From Bacteroidota bacterium (GTDB taxonomy: Bacteria; Bacteroidota; Rhodothermia; Rhodothermales; UBA10348): 8,724 nt of DNA. The notes under the pieces were generated by a model. It was not told the DNA's origin. It ran no database searches and saw nothing but the letters and a program-made list of their open reading frames with translations. The position numbers and the translations under genes were made by a program. Shown in pieces: positions 1-7,185 of this stretch (position 1 is the first letter of the stretch; every line of letters begins with the position of its first letter). The DNA lies in the NCBI GenBank assembly GCA_004356265.1, contig SMXK01000033.1:1-8724 (forward strand). The letters run 5' to 3'.

Positions 1-1
1 C

Positions 2-802
2 GACAAAACAGACGCTTTTTCGAAGATTCTCGTCGGTTTATCGGGTGGAATTGATTCCGCGGTCACGTGTGCAATCGCAGTAGATGCAGTTGGTGCGGAT
101 CGCGTAACAGGCGTAACATTGCCATCTGTGTATTCATCGGCAGGCTCTGTGGATGACTCATTGGCCCTTGCCAAGAACCTGAAAATAGATTGTGATTCGA
201 TATCGATCCGGCCCGCTGTCGACGCCTTTTCGCAGATGTTGAAGCCATCATTCCAATCCACAACTTCCGGGACACCTGAAGAAAATATTCAAGCGCGCAC
301 ACGGGGCGTCGTACTCATGGCGCTGTCGAATAAATTTGATTACCTGCTGCTGACCACGGGGAATAAAAGCGAACTCTCCATGGGATACGCGACATTGTAC
401 GGAGATATGAGCGGCGGGCTGGCTGTCCTTGCGGATGTTTTCAAAACAATCGTTTACGAGTTGGCTGAATACATCAATAAAAAAGCAGGGTTCGATCGCA
501 TTCCTCGGAATACAATTACAAAGCCACCGTCCGCCGAACTCGCCCCGGATCAGAAAGACGAAGATTCTCTTCCTCCTTATCCCATTCTTGACGAGATTCT
601 GAGGCGGTATATTGAAGAACGACAGGACCTGGACGTGATACAACAAACGACCGGTTTTGACCGCGGGTTGATCAGATCGATATTGACGACCGTAGACCGG
701 AACGAATACAAGAGAGTTCAGGCTCCGCCGGGAATTCGGGTAACCGCAAAGGCATTCGGGATGGGCCGCAGGCTGCCGGTTGTGCAGCGTTTCGAAAGGT
801 AA
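2..802 (+). CDS. nadE: NAD+ synthase, glutamine-dependent type (C-terminal synthetase part, 5' truncated)
   Basis: This enzyme makes NAD+ from deamido-NAD+ (nicotinate adenine dinucleotide) and ATP, the last step of NAD+ synthesis in the cytoplasm. The window holds 266 codons of its C-terminal synthetase domain; the left edge cuts the gene. The ATP-pyrophosphatase P-loop SGGIDS is encoded at 41-58. It is followed by the family blocks LPSVYSS, ARTRGVVLMALSNK, LLLTTGNKSE, YGDMSGGLAVLADV and KPPSAELAPDQ (about 520-555), the last lining the deamido-NAD site. These blocks and their spacing match the long glutamine-hydrolysing form, whose N-terminal nitrilase-like glutaminase domain would lie upstream and is not visible. 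The reading frame is intact to the TAA stop. ruvA begins 12 bases later on the same strand, so co-transcription is likely. An internal ATG at 119 is not the start, because conserved sequence precedes it. Confidence 0.94.
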   Translation, partial: DKTDAFSKILVGLSGGIDSAVTCAIAVDAVGADRVTGVTLPSVYSSAGSVDDSLALAKNLKIDCDSISIRPAVDAFSQMLKPSFQSTTSGTPEENIQARTRGVVLMALSNKFDYLLLTTGNKSELSMGYATLYGDMSGGLAVLADVFKTIVYELAEYINKKAGFDRIPRNTITKPPSAELAPDQKDEDSLPPYPILDEILRRYIEERQDLDVIQQTTGFDRGLIRSILTTVDRNEYKRVQAPPGIRVTAKAFGMGRRLPVVQRFER

Positions 803-814
803 ACGTGTTATTTA

Positions 815-1405
815 ATGATTGAATACATCTCCGGTAAATTGTCGTCAAAGAAGCCGACAGAAGCAGTTGTTGACATCAATGGATTGGGGTACAAACTCCT
901 TATTCCGATGTCCACCTACGAGTTACTGCCCGAACCGGGTAAGGAGGTGATGCTGCTGTGTTATCAGCATGTCCGGGAGGATGCGCTGCTGTTGTTCGGT
1001 TTCTCTACAGCCTCCGAACGAACATTGTTCAACCTGTTTATCGGTGTCTCAGGAATCGGACCCAAACTGGCTCTCGCGGCACTTTCATCGCTGCCCACCT
1101 CCGAGCTGAAACGTCAGATTCGGTCAGGGCAGGCCGATTTATTAACCCGAATCCCGGGCGTGGGAAAAAAGACTGCCCAGCGAATCGTAATCGAACTCAG
1201 AGATCGCGTGGATAGTGGAGACGAGGACGCTGGAGTGTCTTCTCAGCAGGATGCCTTTTCCAGCGCTCGTGCCGACGCCGTGGCAGCCCTTGAAGCATTA
1301 GGTATGTCTCGAAATGCAGCCGACAAGACACTTACATCAGTACTGAACAAACATCCTGACGTCTCGACAGCCGAAGAACTTATTCGGCTCGCCCTTCGGA
1401 GTTAG
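815..1405 (+). CDS. ruvA: Holliday junction branch migration protein RuvA
   Basis: RuvA binds the four-way Holliday junction as a tetramer and loads the RuvB helicase on its arms for branch migration during recombination and replication-fork repair. The product is 196 residues, close to the usual 190-205. Residues 1-62 form the OB-fold (MIEYISGKL start, then DINGLGYKL). Two helix-hairpin-helix motifs follow, SGIGPKLAL near residue 80 and IPGVGKKTAQRIVIELRDR near 113-131. An acidic, serine-rich linker (about 132-150) leads to the C-terminal domain III that contacts RuvB (about 150-196, ending EELIRLALRS). The ATG at 815 gives the canonical N-terminus; no clear Shine-Dalgarno sequence precedes it. 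It lies 12 bases after nadE. Its last 26 bases overlap the end of the oppositely oriented mscS-type gene. No ruvB or ruvC is present in the window. Confidence 0.97.
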   Translation: MIEYISGKLSSKKPTEAVVDINGLGYKLLIPMSTYELLPEPGKEVMLLCYQHVREDALLLFGFSTASERTLFNLFIGVSGIGPKLALAALSSLPTSELKRQIRSGQADLLTRIPGVGKKTAQRIVIELRDRVDSGDEDAGVSSQQDAFSSARADAVAALEALGMSRNAADKTLTSVLNKHPDVSTAEELIRLALRS

Positions 1406-2480
1406 ACCCCGATAACGAAGCCGGTATCGACTCGATATGAAGGGTCTGGGTTGGGAATGCGAATTCGATACCTTCTCGCTGAAAGAGTCCCATGGTTTTT
1501 AAATTTATCCGTTCCTGCGTGTCCCGATAAAACGCAAAAGCCGGATTCTGCATGTAATAAACGAACTGGAAAATGATGGCAGAATCACCAAAATCCGTCA
1601 GGTGGCCGCGATCAAACCGAACGTCTTCTTCCGCCTCGATGATCTCCCGAATTTGACCGGCGAGTTTCTCCAGTTTTTCCTGCGGAGTATCGTAGGTCAC
1701 ACCCACCGAATAGTCCGCCCGACGTTCTTTCATTTTTTTATAGTTCCGAAGGCGGCTGGATAGTAAATCTGAGTTGGGGAAGATTATCTCTTCTCCACTT
1801 CCACTGGTAAATCGCGTTGTTTTGATGCCCACATGCTGGACCGTACCCGAGAAAGATCCCGCCACAACGTAATCGCCATTTTCAAATGGTTTATCGACAA
1901 TAATGGAGAAGTAGGCAAAAATATCTTCCAGGATCGGACGAATAGCCAGTGCCACAGCCAATCCTCCGATACCGAGGCCTGCAATCAATGCCGTCACATC
2001 GACACCGAAATTTTCAAGCAACAACAAAACCAGAATCGACCAGGCTACGAGCCGACCAACCATCCCGAACGCTTTCACAGCCGTCTTCTGAGTGCTGGCG
2101 CCTTCATCCTGTCCCCGTGTTGTATACCATTTCGCCAATGAATCTATCAGAGCGTTCACCCAGAACCCGACCTGAAGTAACAGGCCGATAAATGCCAATC
2201 TCCGGATCGTATCGAATGCCGGCGAACCGCCACTCACAATCTCAACGGCTGCATAGGCTGACATAATCAGAATGAAAAATGTCCGCGTAGCGCCTAAAAC
2301 CTCTGCACCGATATCGTCAATTTTGTTTTCCGTTTTCGCCGCCTTGGCTGCCAGACGACTGATCAACACACGTTTGACAGCCATCAGAATGAGTGACGAA
2401 AGAAGCCAAACACCAATCATTATAGCCCAGTCAGACCCGATCAGTCCGAAATATTGTTGATCTAAAATATTCTGATCCAT
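1380..2480 (-). CDS. MscS-family small-conductance mechanosensitive ion channel
   Basis: This is an inner-membrane channel that opens under membrane tension to release solutes during hypo-osmotic shock. The product has 366 residues, longer than E. coli MscS (286), and the extra length is N-terminal. About five hydrophobic segments can be seen: 17-37, 65-83, 94-113, 140-158 and 162-183. The last is the glycine/alanine-rich pore helix (GLGIGGLAVALAIRPILED). It leads into the MscS beta domain, with IIVDKPFENGDYV, GTVQHVGIKTTR and IIFPNSDLLSSRLRNY, and then a C-terminal alpha/beta domain ending FAFPTQTLHIESI. The pore block has a moderately unusual AIRPILEDIFAYFS where many homologues have a glutamine-containing A-L-Q-type turn. 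The gene is divergent from typA and its 3' end runs 26 bases into ruvA. No strong ribosome-binding site precedes the ATG. The family call is firm; which MscS subfamily it belongs to is not resolved. Confidence 0.94.
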   Translation of the reverse strand: MDQNILDQQYFGLIGSDWAIMIGVWLLSSLILMAVKRVLISRLAAKAAKTENKIDDIGAEVLGATRTFFILIMSAYAAVEIVSGGSPAFDTIRRLAFIGLLLQVGFWVNALIDSLAKWYTTRGQDEGASTQKTAVKAFGMVGRLVAWSILVLLLLENFGVDVTALIAGLGIGGLAVALAIRPILEDIFAYFSIIVDKPFENGDYVVAGSFSGTVQHVGIKTTRFTSGSGEEIIFPNSDLLSSRLRNYKKMKERRADYSVGVTYDTPQEKLEKLAGQIREIIEAEEDVRFDRGHLTDFGDSAIIFQFVYYMQNPAFAFYRDTQERINLKTMGLFQREGIEFAFPTQTLHIESIPASLSGSNSEGRAE

Positions 2481-2557
2481 GAAGTTTTACCGCGAAGAGT
2501 GAAAGGGAATAACAATCTAAAACATCCGTCCGGTACAATTCTATAAGGAATCAGTAA

Positions 2558-2581
2558 CAATTATTGATTTTTCAATAATTG
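2558..2581. repeat. Perfect 10-bp AT-rich inverted repeat between mscS-type gene and typA
   Basis: CAATTATTGA (2558-2567), a TTTT spacer, then its exact reverse complement TCAATAATTG (2572-2581). It lies in the 153-base spacer between two divergent genes, 76 bases before the typA ATG and 77 bases before the mscS-type ATG. Such a site could be a repressor operator serving both genes. Alternatively, if a TATAAG box at 2542-2547 is a typA -10 element, it could be a hairpin at the 5' end of the typA mRNA. No U-tract follows on either strand, so it is not a convincing intrinsic terminator. The symmetry is seen directly; its role is inference. Confidence 0.6.
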
Positions 2582-2598
2582 GCATCCCTCTGACCGCT

Positions 2599-2616
2599 GA
2601 GGCGTTGCACGGCCTC
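2599..2616 (+). other. Small GC-rich hairpin in the typA leader
   Basis: GAGGC (2599-2603) pairs with GCCTC (2612-2616) across an 8-base loop, ending 17 bases before the typA start codon. In the mRNA it would sit just upstream of the ribosome footprint. It is short and may be chance. It is recorded because the rest of this leader has no recognisable Shine-Dalgarno sequence. Confidence 0.3.
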
Positions 2617-2633
2617 CCAATAAAATCAGAGAC

Positions 2634-4451
2634 ATGTCAGAACTACCAATAAGAAATATCGCCATTGTAGCCCACGTTGACCATGGGAAAACCACACTTG
2701 TGGACTCCATGCTCTGGCAAAGCGGCATTTTTCGCGATAACGAGAATGTCCAGGAACGAGTCATGGACTCTATGGATCTCGAGCGGGAGAAAGGTATCAC
2801 GATCATGGCCAAAAATACCGCTGTGACATACGGGGATGTAAAGATCAATATCGTCGATACTCCGGGTCACGCTGATTTTGGTGGGGAAGTGGAACGCACA
2901 TTGCGCATGGTCGACGGTATCATGTTGCTGGTAGATGCTGCGGAAGGGCCGCTTCCGCAAACCCGGTATGTACTTTCAAAAGCACTCGAGTTGGATCTGC
3001 CGGCGATCGTGGTGATTAACAAAATAGATCGCTCTGACGCACGCCCCAAAGAAGTTTTGAACGAGGTATACGACCTGTTCATCGACCTTGACGCAAACGA
3101 AGAGCAGATAAATTTCCCCGTACTGTACGCCGTTGCGAGAGACGGAATATGCGGATTGGATCCGGACGACAAGATGGACGACCTGACGCCGTTGTTTGAC
3201 TCCATTCTAGAGGCTGTTCCGGCGCCGTCCGGAGACCCGGATGCTACGCTTCAGATGATGATCACCAACGTCCAGCCTGATTCTTATCTCGGTCCCCTCG
3301 CAATTGGTCGGGTGGTGAACGGTACGATGAATCTGCGGGATCGTGTTCAGATTTGCCACCGCGATGGATCGTTTACGGCAGCGACCATTACGGCGTTATT
3401 TGATTATGAAGGCCTTTCGAGACAGGAAATTGACTCTGTTGGCCCAGGAAATATTATTGCGGTAGGCGGTGTGGCGGGTGTCGGCCTCGGGGAGAGTCTG
3501 TCCGACTTCGAAAACCCGGTTGCACTCGATCCTCTACATATCGATGAGCCGACCATGTCCATGGAATTCAGGATTAACGATTCGCCTCTGAGTGGTCGGG
3601 ACGGTAAATATGTCACTTCCCGACACCTCAGGGATCGCCTGATGAGGGAGGCAGAGACCAATCTGTCGATGAAAATCGAAGAAACAGATTCGGCGGACAG
3701 TTTCCTTGTATTCGGGCGTGGAGAGCTTCAAATGGCGATTCTGATCGAACAGATGAGACGGGAGAACTACGAACTGGCGGTTGGGATGCCCCGTGTTTTG
3801 ACCCGAGAAATCGACGGGAAACGGCACGAACCGTACGAGATTGCTCTGATTGATGTGGCTGAAGATTATATGGGGACTGTGGTCCAGAAACTTGGAACTC
3901 GCAAGGGCATCATGACGAAGATGATCAATCATGGCTCGGGTCGTGTACGTCTGGAGTTCGAGATTCCCAGCCGCGGCTTGATCGGTTACCGTACCGAATT
4001 TCTGACCGACACGAAAGGAACAGGAATTCTGACGCACATTTTCGACAAGTACAAACCATGGGCGGGTGCGATTGCCCATCGAGCGAGTGGAGCCCTCGTA
4101 GCAGATCGGCAGGGTAAAGTCACAGGTTTCTCGATCGTGAATCTACAGGAGCGTGGTGAATTGTTCGTCGGCCCGACTGAGATTGTGTATAGCGGAATGC
4201 TCGTTGGCGAAAACAGTCGAGACGCTGACCTTGACGTAAATATCACCAAGGAGAAAAAACAGACGAATATGCGGGCGGCTGCAGCCGATTCATTCGAAAA
4301 GTTAATTCCGCCGAGGCGTTTTTCTCTGGAAGAAGCCATCGAATTCATCCGTGAAGACGAACTGATTGAAATCACGCCGAAGGCGATCAGGATGCGAAAA
4401 CGTTTCCTGAACGTTCACGACCGGAAGAAGTACGATATGTCCCGGAAATGA
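2634..4451 (+). CDS. typA: Translational GTPase TypA/BipA
   Basis: TypA is a ribosome-binding GTPase of the elongation-factor family. It assists ribosome assembly and translation under stress such as cold. The product is 605 residues, the normal length. GTPase motifs are G1 AHVDHGKT (13-20), the switch I segment EREKGITIMAKN with the G2 threonine at 56, G3 DTPGHADFGGE (75-85) and G4 NKID (129-132). The usual Y-A-S-A G5 block reads YAVARDG (165-171). Then come the beta-barrel domain 2, EF-G-like domains III and V (for example SMEFRINDSPLSGRDG, ending at RGLIGYRTEFLTDTKG) and the TypA-specific C-terminal domain (HIFDKYKPWAGAI, SGALVADRQGKVT, ERGELFVGPTEIVYSGM, ending in a basic tail). The ATG at 2634 gives the canonical MSELPIRNIAIVAHVDHG start. 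The gene diverges from the mscS-type gene and converges on the J-protein gene, so it is probably monocistronic. Confidence 0.97.
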   Translation: MSELPIRNIAIVAHVDHGKTTLVDSMLWQSGIFRDNENVQERVMDSMDLEREKGITIMAKNTAVTYGDVKINIVDTPGHADFGGEVERTLRMVDGIMLLVDAAEGPLPQTRYVLSKALELDLPAIVVINKIDRSDARPKEVLNEVYDLFIDLDANEEQINFPVLYAVARDGICGLDPDDKMDDLTPLFDSILEAVPAPSGDPDATLQMMITNVQPDSYLGPLAIGRVVNGTMNLRDRVQICHRDGSFTAATITALFDYEGLSRQEIDSVGPGNIIAVGGVAGVGLGESLSDFENPVALDPLHIDEPTMSMEFRINDSPLSGRDGKYVTSRHLRDRLMREAETNLSMKIEETDSADSFLVFGRGELQMAILIEQMRRENYELAVGMPRVLTREIDGKRHEPYEIALIDVAEDYMGTVVQKLGTRKGIMTKMINHGSGRVRLEFEIPSRGLIGYRTEFLTDTKGTGILTHIFDKYKPWAGAIAHRASGALVADRQGKVTGFSIVNLQERGELFVGPTEIVYSGMLVGENSRDADLDVNITKEKKQTNMRAAAADSFEKLIPPRRFSLEEAIEFIREDELIEITPKAIRMRKRFLNVHDRKKYDMSRK

Positions 4452-4489
4452 TCGCGGTGTGGGCCTATCGGCTGTTGCAGCGTCAAGGC

Positions 4490-5461
4490 TTACTTCAGTC
4501 TCGCTTTCCGGGAGGCATCGCTGAGTACTGCTTTCTGCTTGGCTGAAAGTTTCTGAGGAATCTGAACACGGACGTGTACAAATAGATTTCCGGTACCGGT
4601 TTCTGACTCGATCCCTTTCCCCTTGACCCTGAGTATTTCACCGGGCTGCACACCGGCGGGAATTTTAACTTTGATCTGCTGGCCAAGCGGCATTTTAATT
4701 TTGCCCTCACTTCCAAAAACGGCCTCAAACATCCCAACAGTGGCTTCGGTATGCAAATCATTTCCCTCACGCCAGATGCCTTCAACTTTTTCTACGGAAA
4801 CGGTGACGTATAAATTACCACGCCGGCCATTTGCTGCCCGTTTCCCTTTCCCTTTTATCCGGATTTTGAATCCGTCTTCGATTCCCTTTGGGATCGGGAT
4901 GCGGATTTTTTCGCCATGATGGGAAAATTCGATTTTTCCTCCAGCTAACATGCGGCGAAACGAAATACCGACTGTTTTATGTTCATCGAGCGAGGACGGT
5001 TTTCTCGATGTTGTCGGCCTGGGAGGGGGCTGTTGGCTTGAAAAAAAAGAGGAAAACAAATCACTCAAGCCCCCATCACTATCAGGCATTCCGCCTCTAG
5101 CGCCCTGGTTAGAGTCCATCCGAACATACGTGCCGTCTGGCGTCCGATACAACCTGCCGCCCGAGCGTCCTGCTGAAAACGGATCACCGCCAGCAAAACC
5201 CGATGCACCTGGTCGCGGGCCACCGCCCTGAGAAAAGAACGGATTAAGACGCATATTGTCGTAATCCTTGCGCTTATTGTCGTCCGAAAGAACGGAATAC
5301 GCCTCAGAAATCTCCTTGAACCGTTCTTCTGCTCCAGGTTTATCCTTGTTCTGGTCCGGGTGAAATTCACGGGCAAGTTTCCGGTAGACCGTTTTGATCT
5401 CTTCCTGATTTACGTCTTCTGAGACGCCCAACACCTTGTAAAAATCTTTCTCTCCGGACAT
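4490..5461 (-). CDS. J-domain co-chaperone, class II DnaJ / CbpA-like
   Basis: This cytoplasmic Hsp40 co-chaperone would deliver non-native proteins to DnaK and stimulate its ATPase. The product is 323 residues, similar in length to CbpA (about 306) and shorter than DnaJ (about 375). Residues 4-70 form the J-domain with the essential HPD at 34-36 and a typical DYDNMR end. Residues 74-145 are a glycine/phenylalanine-rich linker with GGDPFS and SDLFSSFFSS. Two beta-rich substrate-binding domains follow, about 159-222 (KTVGISFRRMLAGG, IPIPKGIEDG, RIKGKGK) and 226-302 (GNDLHTEATVGMFEAVFGSE, KIPAGVQPGE, LRVKGKG). The protein contains no cysteine at all, so the DnaJ zinc-finger is absent. That makes it the class II (CbpA/DnaJB-like) type rather than DnaJ itself. 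No dnaK or grpE is adjacent. A consensus -10 box lies 26 bases upstream. Confidence 0.94.
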   Translation of the reverse strand: MSGEKDFYKVLGVSEDVNQEEIKTVYRKLAREFHPDQNKDKPGAEERFKEISEAYSVLSDDNKRKDYDNMRLNPFFSQGGGPRPGASGFAGGDPFSAGRSGGRLYRTPDGTYVRMDSNQGARGGMPDSDGGLSDLFSSFFSSQQPPPRPTTSRKPSSLDEHKTVGISFRRMLAGGKIEFSHHGEKIRIPIPKGIEDGFKIRIKGKGKRAANGRRGNLYVTVSVEKVEGIWREGNDLHTEATVGMFEAVFGSEGKIKMPLGQQIKVKIPAGVQPGEILRVKGKGIESETGTGNLFVHVRVQIPQKLSAKQKAVLSDASRKARLK

Positions 5462-5487
5462 GAGAACGGACCCGCTTATCTTTTCAT

Positions 5488-5493
5488 ATTATA
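5488..5493 (-). promoter_or_regulatory. Candidate -10 box of the J-protein gene
   Basis: On the minus strand this reads TATAAT, an exact match to the sigma-70 -10 consensus. It would place transcription start near 5481, giving a leader of about 20 bases before the J-protein ATG at 5461. No good -35 match (best TTCGGT at 18-base spacing) is present upstream, so the assignment rests on the -10 box and its position. If the organism belongs to the Bacteroidota, whose main sigma factor prefers a TAnnTTTG-type -7 element, this box may be coincidental. Confidence 0.4.
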
Positions 5494-5502
5494 GATGGAT
5501 CG

Positions 5503-5528
5503 GAGTCCCGAACCGAATCGGGTAACTC
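5503..5528. other. Imperfect dyad (9 bp with a 2-base bulge) between the J-protein gene and accC
   Basis: GAGTCCCGA (5503-5511), loop ACCGAA (5512-5517), then TCGGG, two unpaired bases TA, and ACTC (5518-5528). The dyad lies just upstream of the candidate -10 box of the J-protein gene, where a regulator could block or assist RNA polymerase. It is not the CIRCE operator of heat-shock genes, whose arms and spacing differ. The pairing is visible; function is inference. Confidence 0.35.
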
Positions 5529-5538
5529 AAGGTACTGC

Positions 5539-5595
5539 AATCTGTGCATTTGATAGACTGGACCAGCACAGATTCAGTCTGGACCACCACAGATT
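5539..5595. repeat. Clustered motif upstream of accC: two direct copies plus one inverted copy
   Basis: Two 20-base copies at 5555-5574 and 5576-5595 match at 18 of 20 positions, with a period of 21 bases. Each contains CTGGACCA and ends in CACAGATT. The end of the first copy, GCACAGATT (5566-5574), also occurs in exact inverted form as AATCTGTGC at 5539-5547. A -35-like TTGATA (5550-5555) lies between the inverted and first direct copies. The 21-base period is two helical turns, as expected for a protein binding one face of DNA upstream of accC. Read as protein in the accC frame the repeat would encode WTSTDS/WTTTDF, which resembles nothing in the biotin carboxylase family. I therefore treat it as non-coding. 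Confidence 0.5.
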
Positions 5596-5614
5596 TCGTG
5601 CCATTTTCTAAACC

Positions 5615-5618
5615 GGAG
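5615..5618 (+). promoter_or_regulatory. Ribosome-binding site supporting the accC start at 5622
   Basis: GGAG precedes the ATG at 5622 by only three bases, which is close but usable. The frame stays open upstream to a GTG at 5544, which would add 26 residues made partly of the repeat at 5555-5595. This site, together with the family-typical MSALRKIRKILIANRGE N-terminus, decides for 5622. Confidence 0.5.
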
Positions 5619-5621
5619 TTT

Positions 5622-7172
5622 ATGTCAGCACTGCGCAAAATTCGTAAAATACTGATCGCGAATCGGGGCGAAATTGCAGTTCGAATCATGCGTTCCTGTT
5701 CAGAAATGGGCATTCAAACCGTAGCCGTATTCAGTGAACCGGACAGAGCGGCCTTGCACGTTCGGATGGCCGACGAGGCCTACGAGATCGGACCGGCTCC
5801 TTCGTCTGAATCCTACTTGGTGATAGATCGAATCATTCAGACCGCTTTGGATTGTAGTGCAGACGCAATTCATCCTGGATACGGGTTCTTGTCGGAGAAT
5901 GCGGCCTTTTCGCAGGCGTGTTTAGATTCGGGATTGATCTTCATCGGGCCCGATCCAGAGACCATCTCTCAGATGGGTGACAAAACTGCTGCTCGAGCCA
6001 TGATGCAAAAGGCCAATGTGCCGATGGCGCCCGGTACCATCGGCCCGGTTGCGTCTATCGAAGAAGGCCTTGAAGAATCAGAACAAATCGGCTACCCTGT
6101 ATTGATCAAAGCGGCGGCGGGTGGTGGTGGAAAAGGAATGCGGATCGTATACAAAAAGGATGATTTCTCGTCGGCATTCGAATCATCCCGAGGAGAAGCG
6201 CTGAGCGCGTTCGGGGACGACCGGGTCTTCATCGAGAAATATATAGTAGAGCCGCGTCACATCGAATTTCAGATAATGGCGGACAAATACGGCAACATTG
6301 TCCATCTTTTCGAACGAGAGTGTTCTATTCAGCGGCGGCATCAGAAAGTAATCGAAGAAGCGCCGTCCGTCGTGCTGACAGAGGATGTACGAACCGAAAT
6401 GGGGGAGGCTTCGATCGAAGCAGCTCGATCGTGCTCATACGTGGGCGCCGGAACGGTTGAGTTCCTGCTCGACGCCGACCACAATTTCTATTTCATGGAA
6501 ATGAACACTCGATTGCAGGTTGAACACCCTGTAACGGAGTGGATTACGGGGATAGATATGGTGGCTGCACAAATTCGAATTGCTGAAGGACAGAAATTAC
6601 CCTGGTCACAGGACGACATTTTGCGCAACGGGCATTCGATTGAGTGCCGGGTCTATGCAGAGGACCCGCTGACCGACTTTTTACCAAACCCGGGTAAATT
6701 ACTCCGCCATCGCGCCCCGGATGGATTCGGCGTGCGGGTGGACGCTGGCGTGGAGGAGGGAGACGAGGTATCGATTCATTACGACCCCATGATTTCTAAA
6801 TTGAGTACGTGGGGAAGCTCCCGAACAGAGGCTATTTCACGGATGATTCGGGCGCTGAACGAATATGATATCGCTGGTGTACCCACCACCATTTCATTCT
6901 GTCGCATGACGATGGAACATCATTTATTTCAATCCGGGAATTTTTCGACCCACTTTGTAAACGACCACTTCAATCCGGACGAAATGGTTGAAAAACAATT
7001 CTCGTCAGTACTTGAAGAAGCGCTGTCTCACGTCGCAGCCGTCATGTTCGATGCGCCGTCCAACGGACAAACGAGCTCTTCCAACAACGGTACGGCGGAA
7101 TCAGTCGATTCCAGTGGGGTTATGCCGCAAGCCTTCAGCTTGTGGCGTAAAAATCGATCCCGGAAACGGTAG
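5622..7172 (+). CDS. accC: Biotin carboxylase subunit of acetyl-/acyl-CoA carboxylase
   Basis: This enzyme uses ATP and bicarbonate to carboxylate biotin attached to a carrier protein, the first half-reaction of acetyl-CoA or propionyl-CoA carboxylase. The product has 516 residues from the ATG at 5622. Visible elements are KILIANRGEIAVRI (9-22), HPGYGFLSEN (84-93), the ATP-grasp glycine loop AAAGGGGKGMRI (164-175), ERECSIQRRHQKVIEEAP (231-248) with the bicarbonate/biotin-site lysine at 242, and the catalytic MEMNTRLQVEHPVTE (292-306) with arginine 297. The C-terminal biotin carboxylase domain includes HSIECRVYAEDP and YDPMISKL. From about residue 455 a 60-residue tail, partly serine/asparagine-rich, ends in SLWRKNRSRKR. 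No biotinyl (M-K-M) domain is present, so a separate carrier protein is needed; none is encoded here. The length favours the acyl-CoA carboxylase type over E. coli AccC (449). The end lies 13 bases from the converging trmB. Confidence 0.95.
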   Translation: MSALRKIRKILIANRGEIAVRIMRSCSEMGIQTVAVFSEPDRAALHVRMADEAYEIGPAPSSESYLVIDRIIQTALDCSADAIHPGYGFLSENAAFSQACLDSGLIFIGPDPETISQMGDKTAARAMMQKANVPMAPGTIGPVASIEEGLEESEQIGYPVLIKAAAGGGGKGMRIVYKKDDFSSAFESSRGEALSAFGDDRVFIEKYIVEPRHIEFQIMADKYGNIVHLFERECSIQRRHQKVIEEAPSVVLTEDVRTEMGEASIEAARSCSYVGAGTVEFLLDADHNFYFMEMNTRLQVEHPVTEWITGIDMVAAQIRIAEGQKLPWSQDDILRNGHSIECRVYAEDPLTDFLPNPGKLLRHRAPDGFGVRVDAGVEEGDEVSIHYDPMISKLSTWGSSRTEAISRMIRALNEYDIAGVPTTISFCRMTMEHHLFQSGNFSTHFVNDHFNPDEMVEKQFSSVLEEALSHVAAVMFDAPSNGQTSSSNNGTAESVDSSGVMPQAFSLWRKNRSRKR

Positions 7173-7185
7173 TCGAAAAGCCGGA

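Noticed and set aside
248..646. A 132-codon minus-strand frame inside nadE
   Set aside because: It is antisense to conserved NAD synthase motifs and has no promoter, family likeness or start signal of its own.
3534..4079. A 181-codon open frame on the minus strand inside typA, with others at 3986-4375 and 3404-3661
   Set aside because: Each lies fully antisense to strongly conserved typA sequence, shows no recognisable domain and has a composition that follows from the typA codons.
4452..4489. Bidirectional terminator between typA and the J-protein gene
   Set aside because: Only a 4-base pairing (GCCT/AGGC) and no T-tract are present in the 38 bases, so no intrinsic terminator can be supported.
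5503..5528. CIRCE heat-shock operator upstream of the J-protein gene
   Set aside because: The dyad has arms GAGTCCCGA and TCGGG-TA-ACTC with a 6-base loop, not the TTAGCACTC-N9-GAGTGCTAA form.
5544..5621. Upstream GTG start giving accC 26 extra residues
   Set aside because: The added peptide is built from the 21-base repeat and resembles no biotin carboxylase N-terminus. The ATG at 5622 has a GGAG and gives the canonical start.
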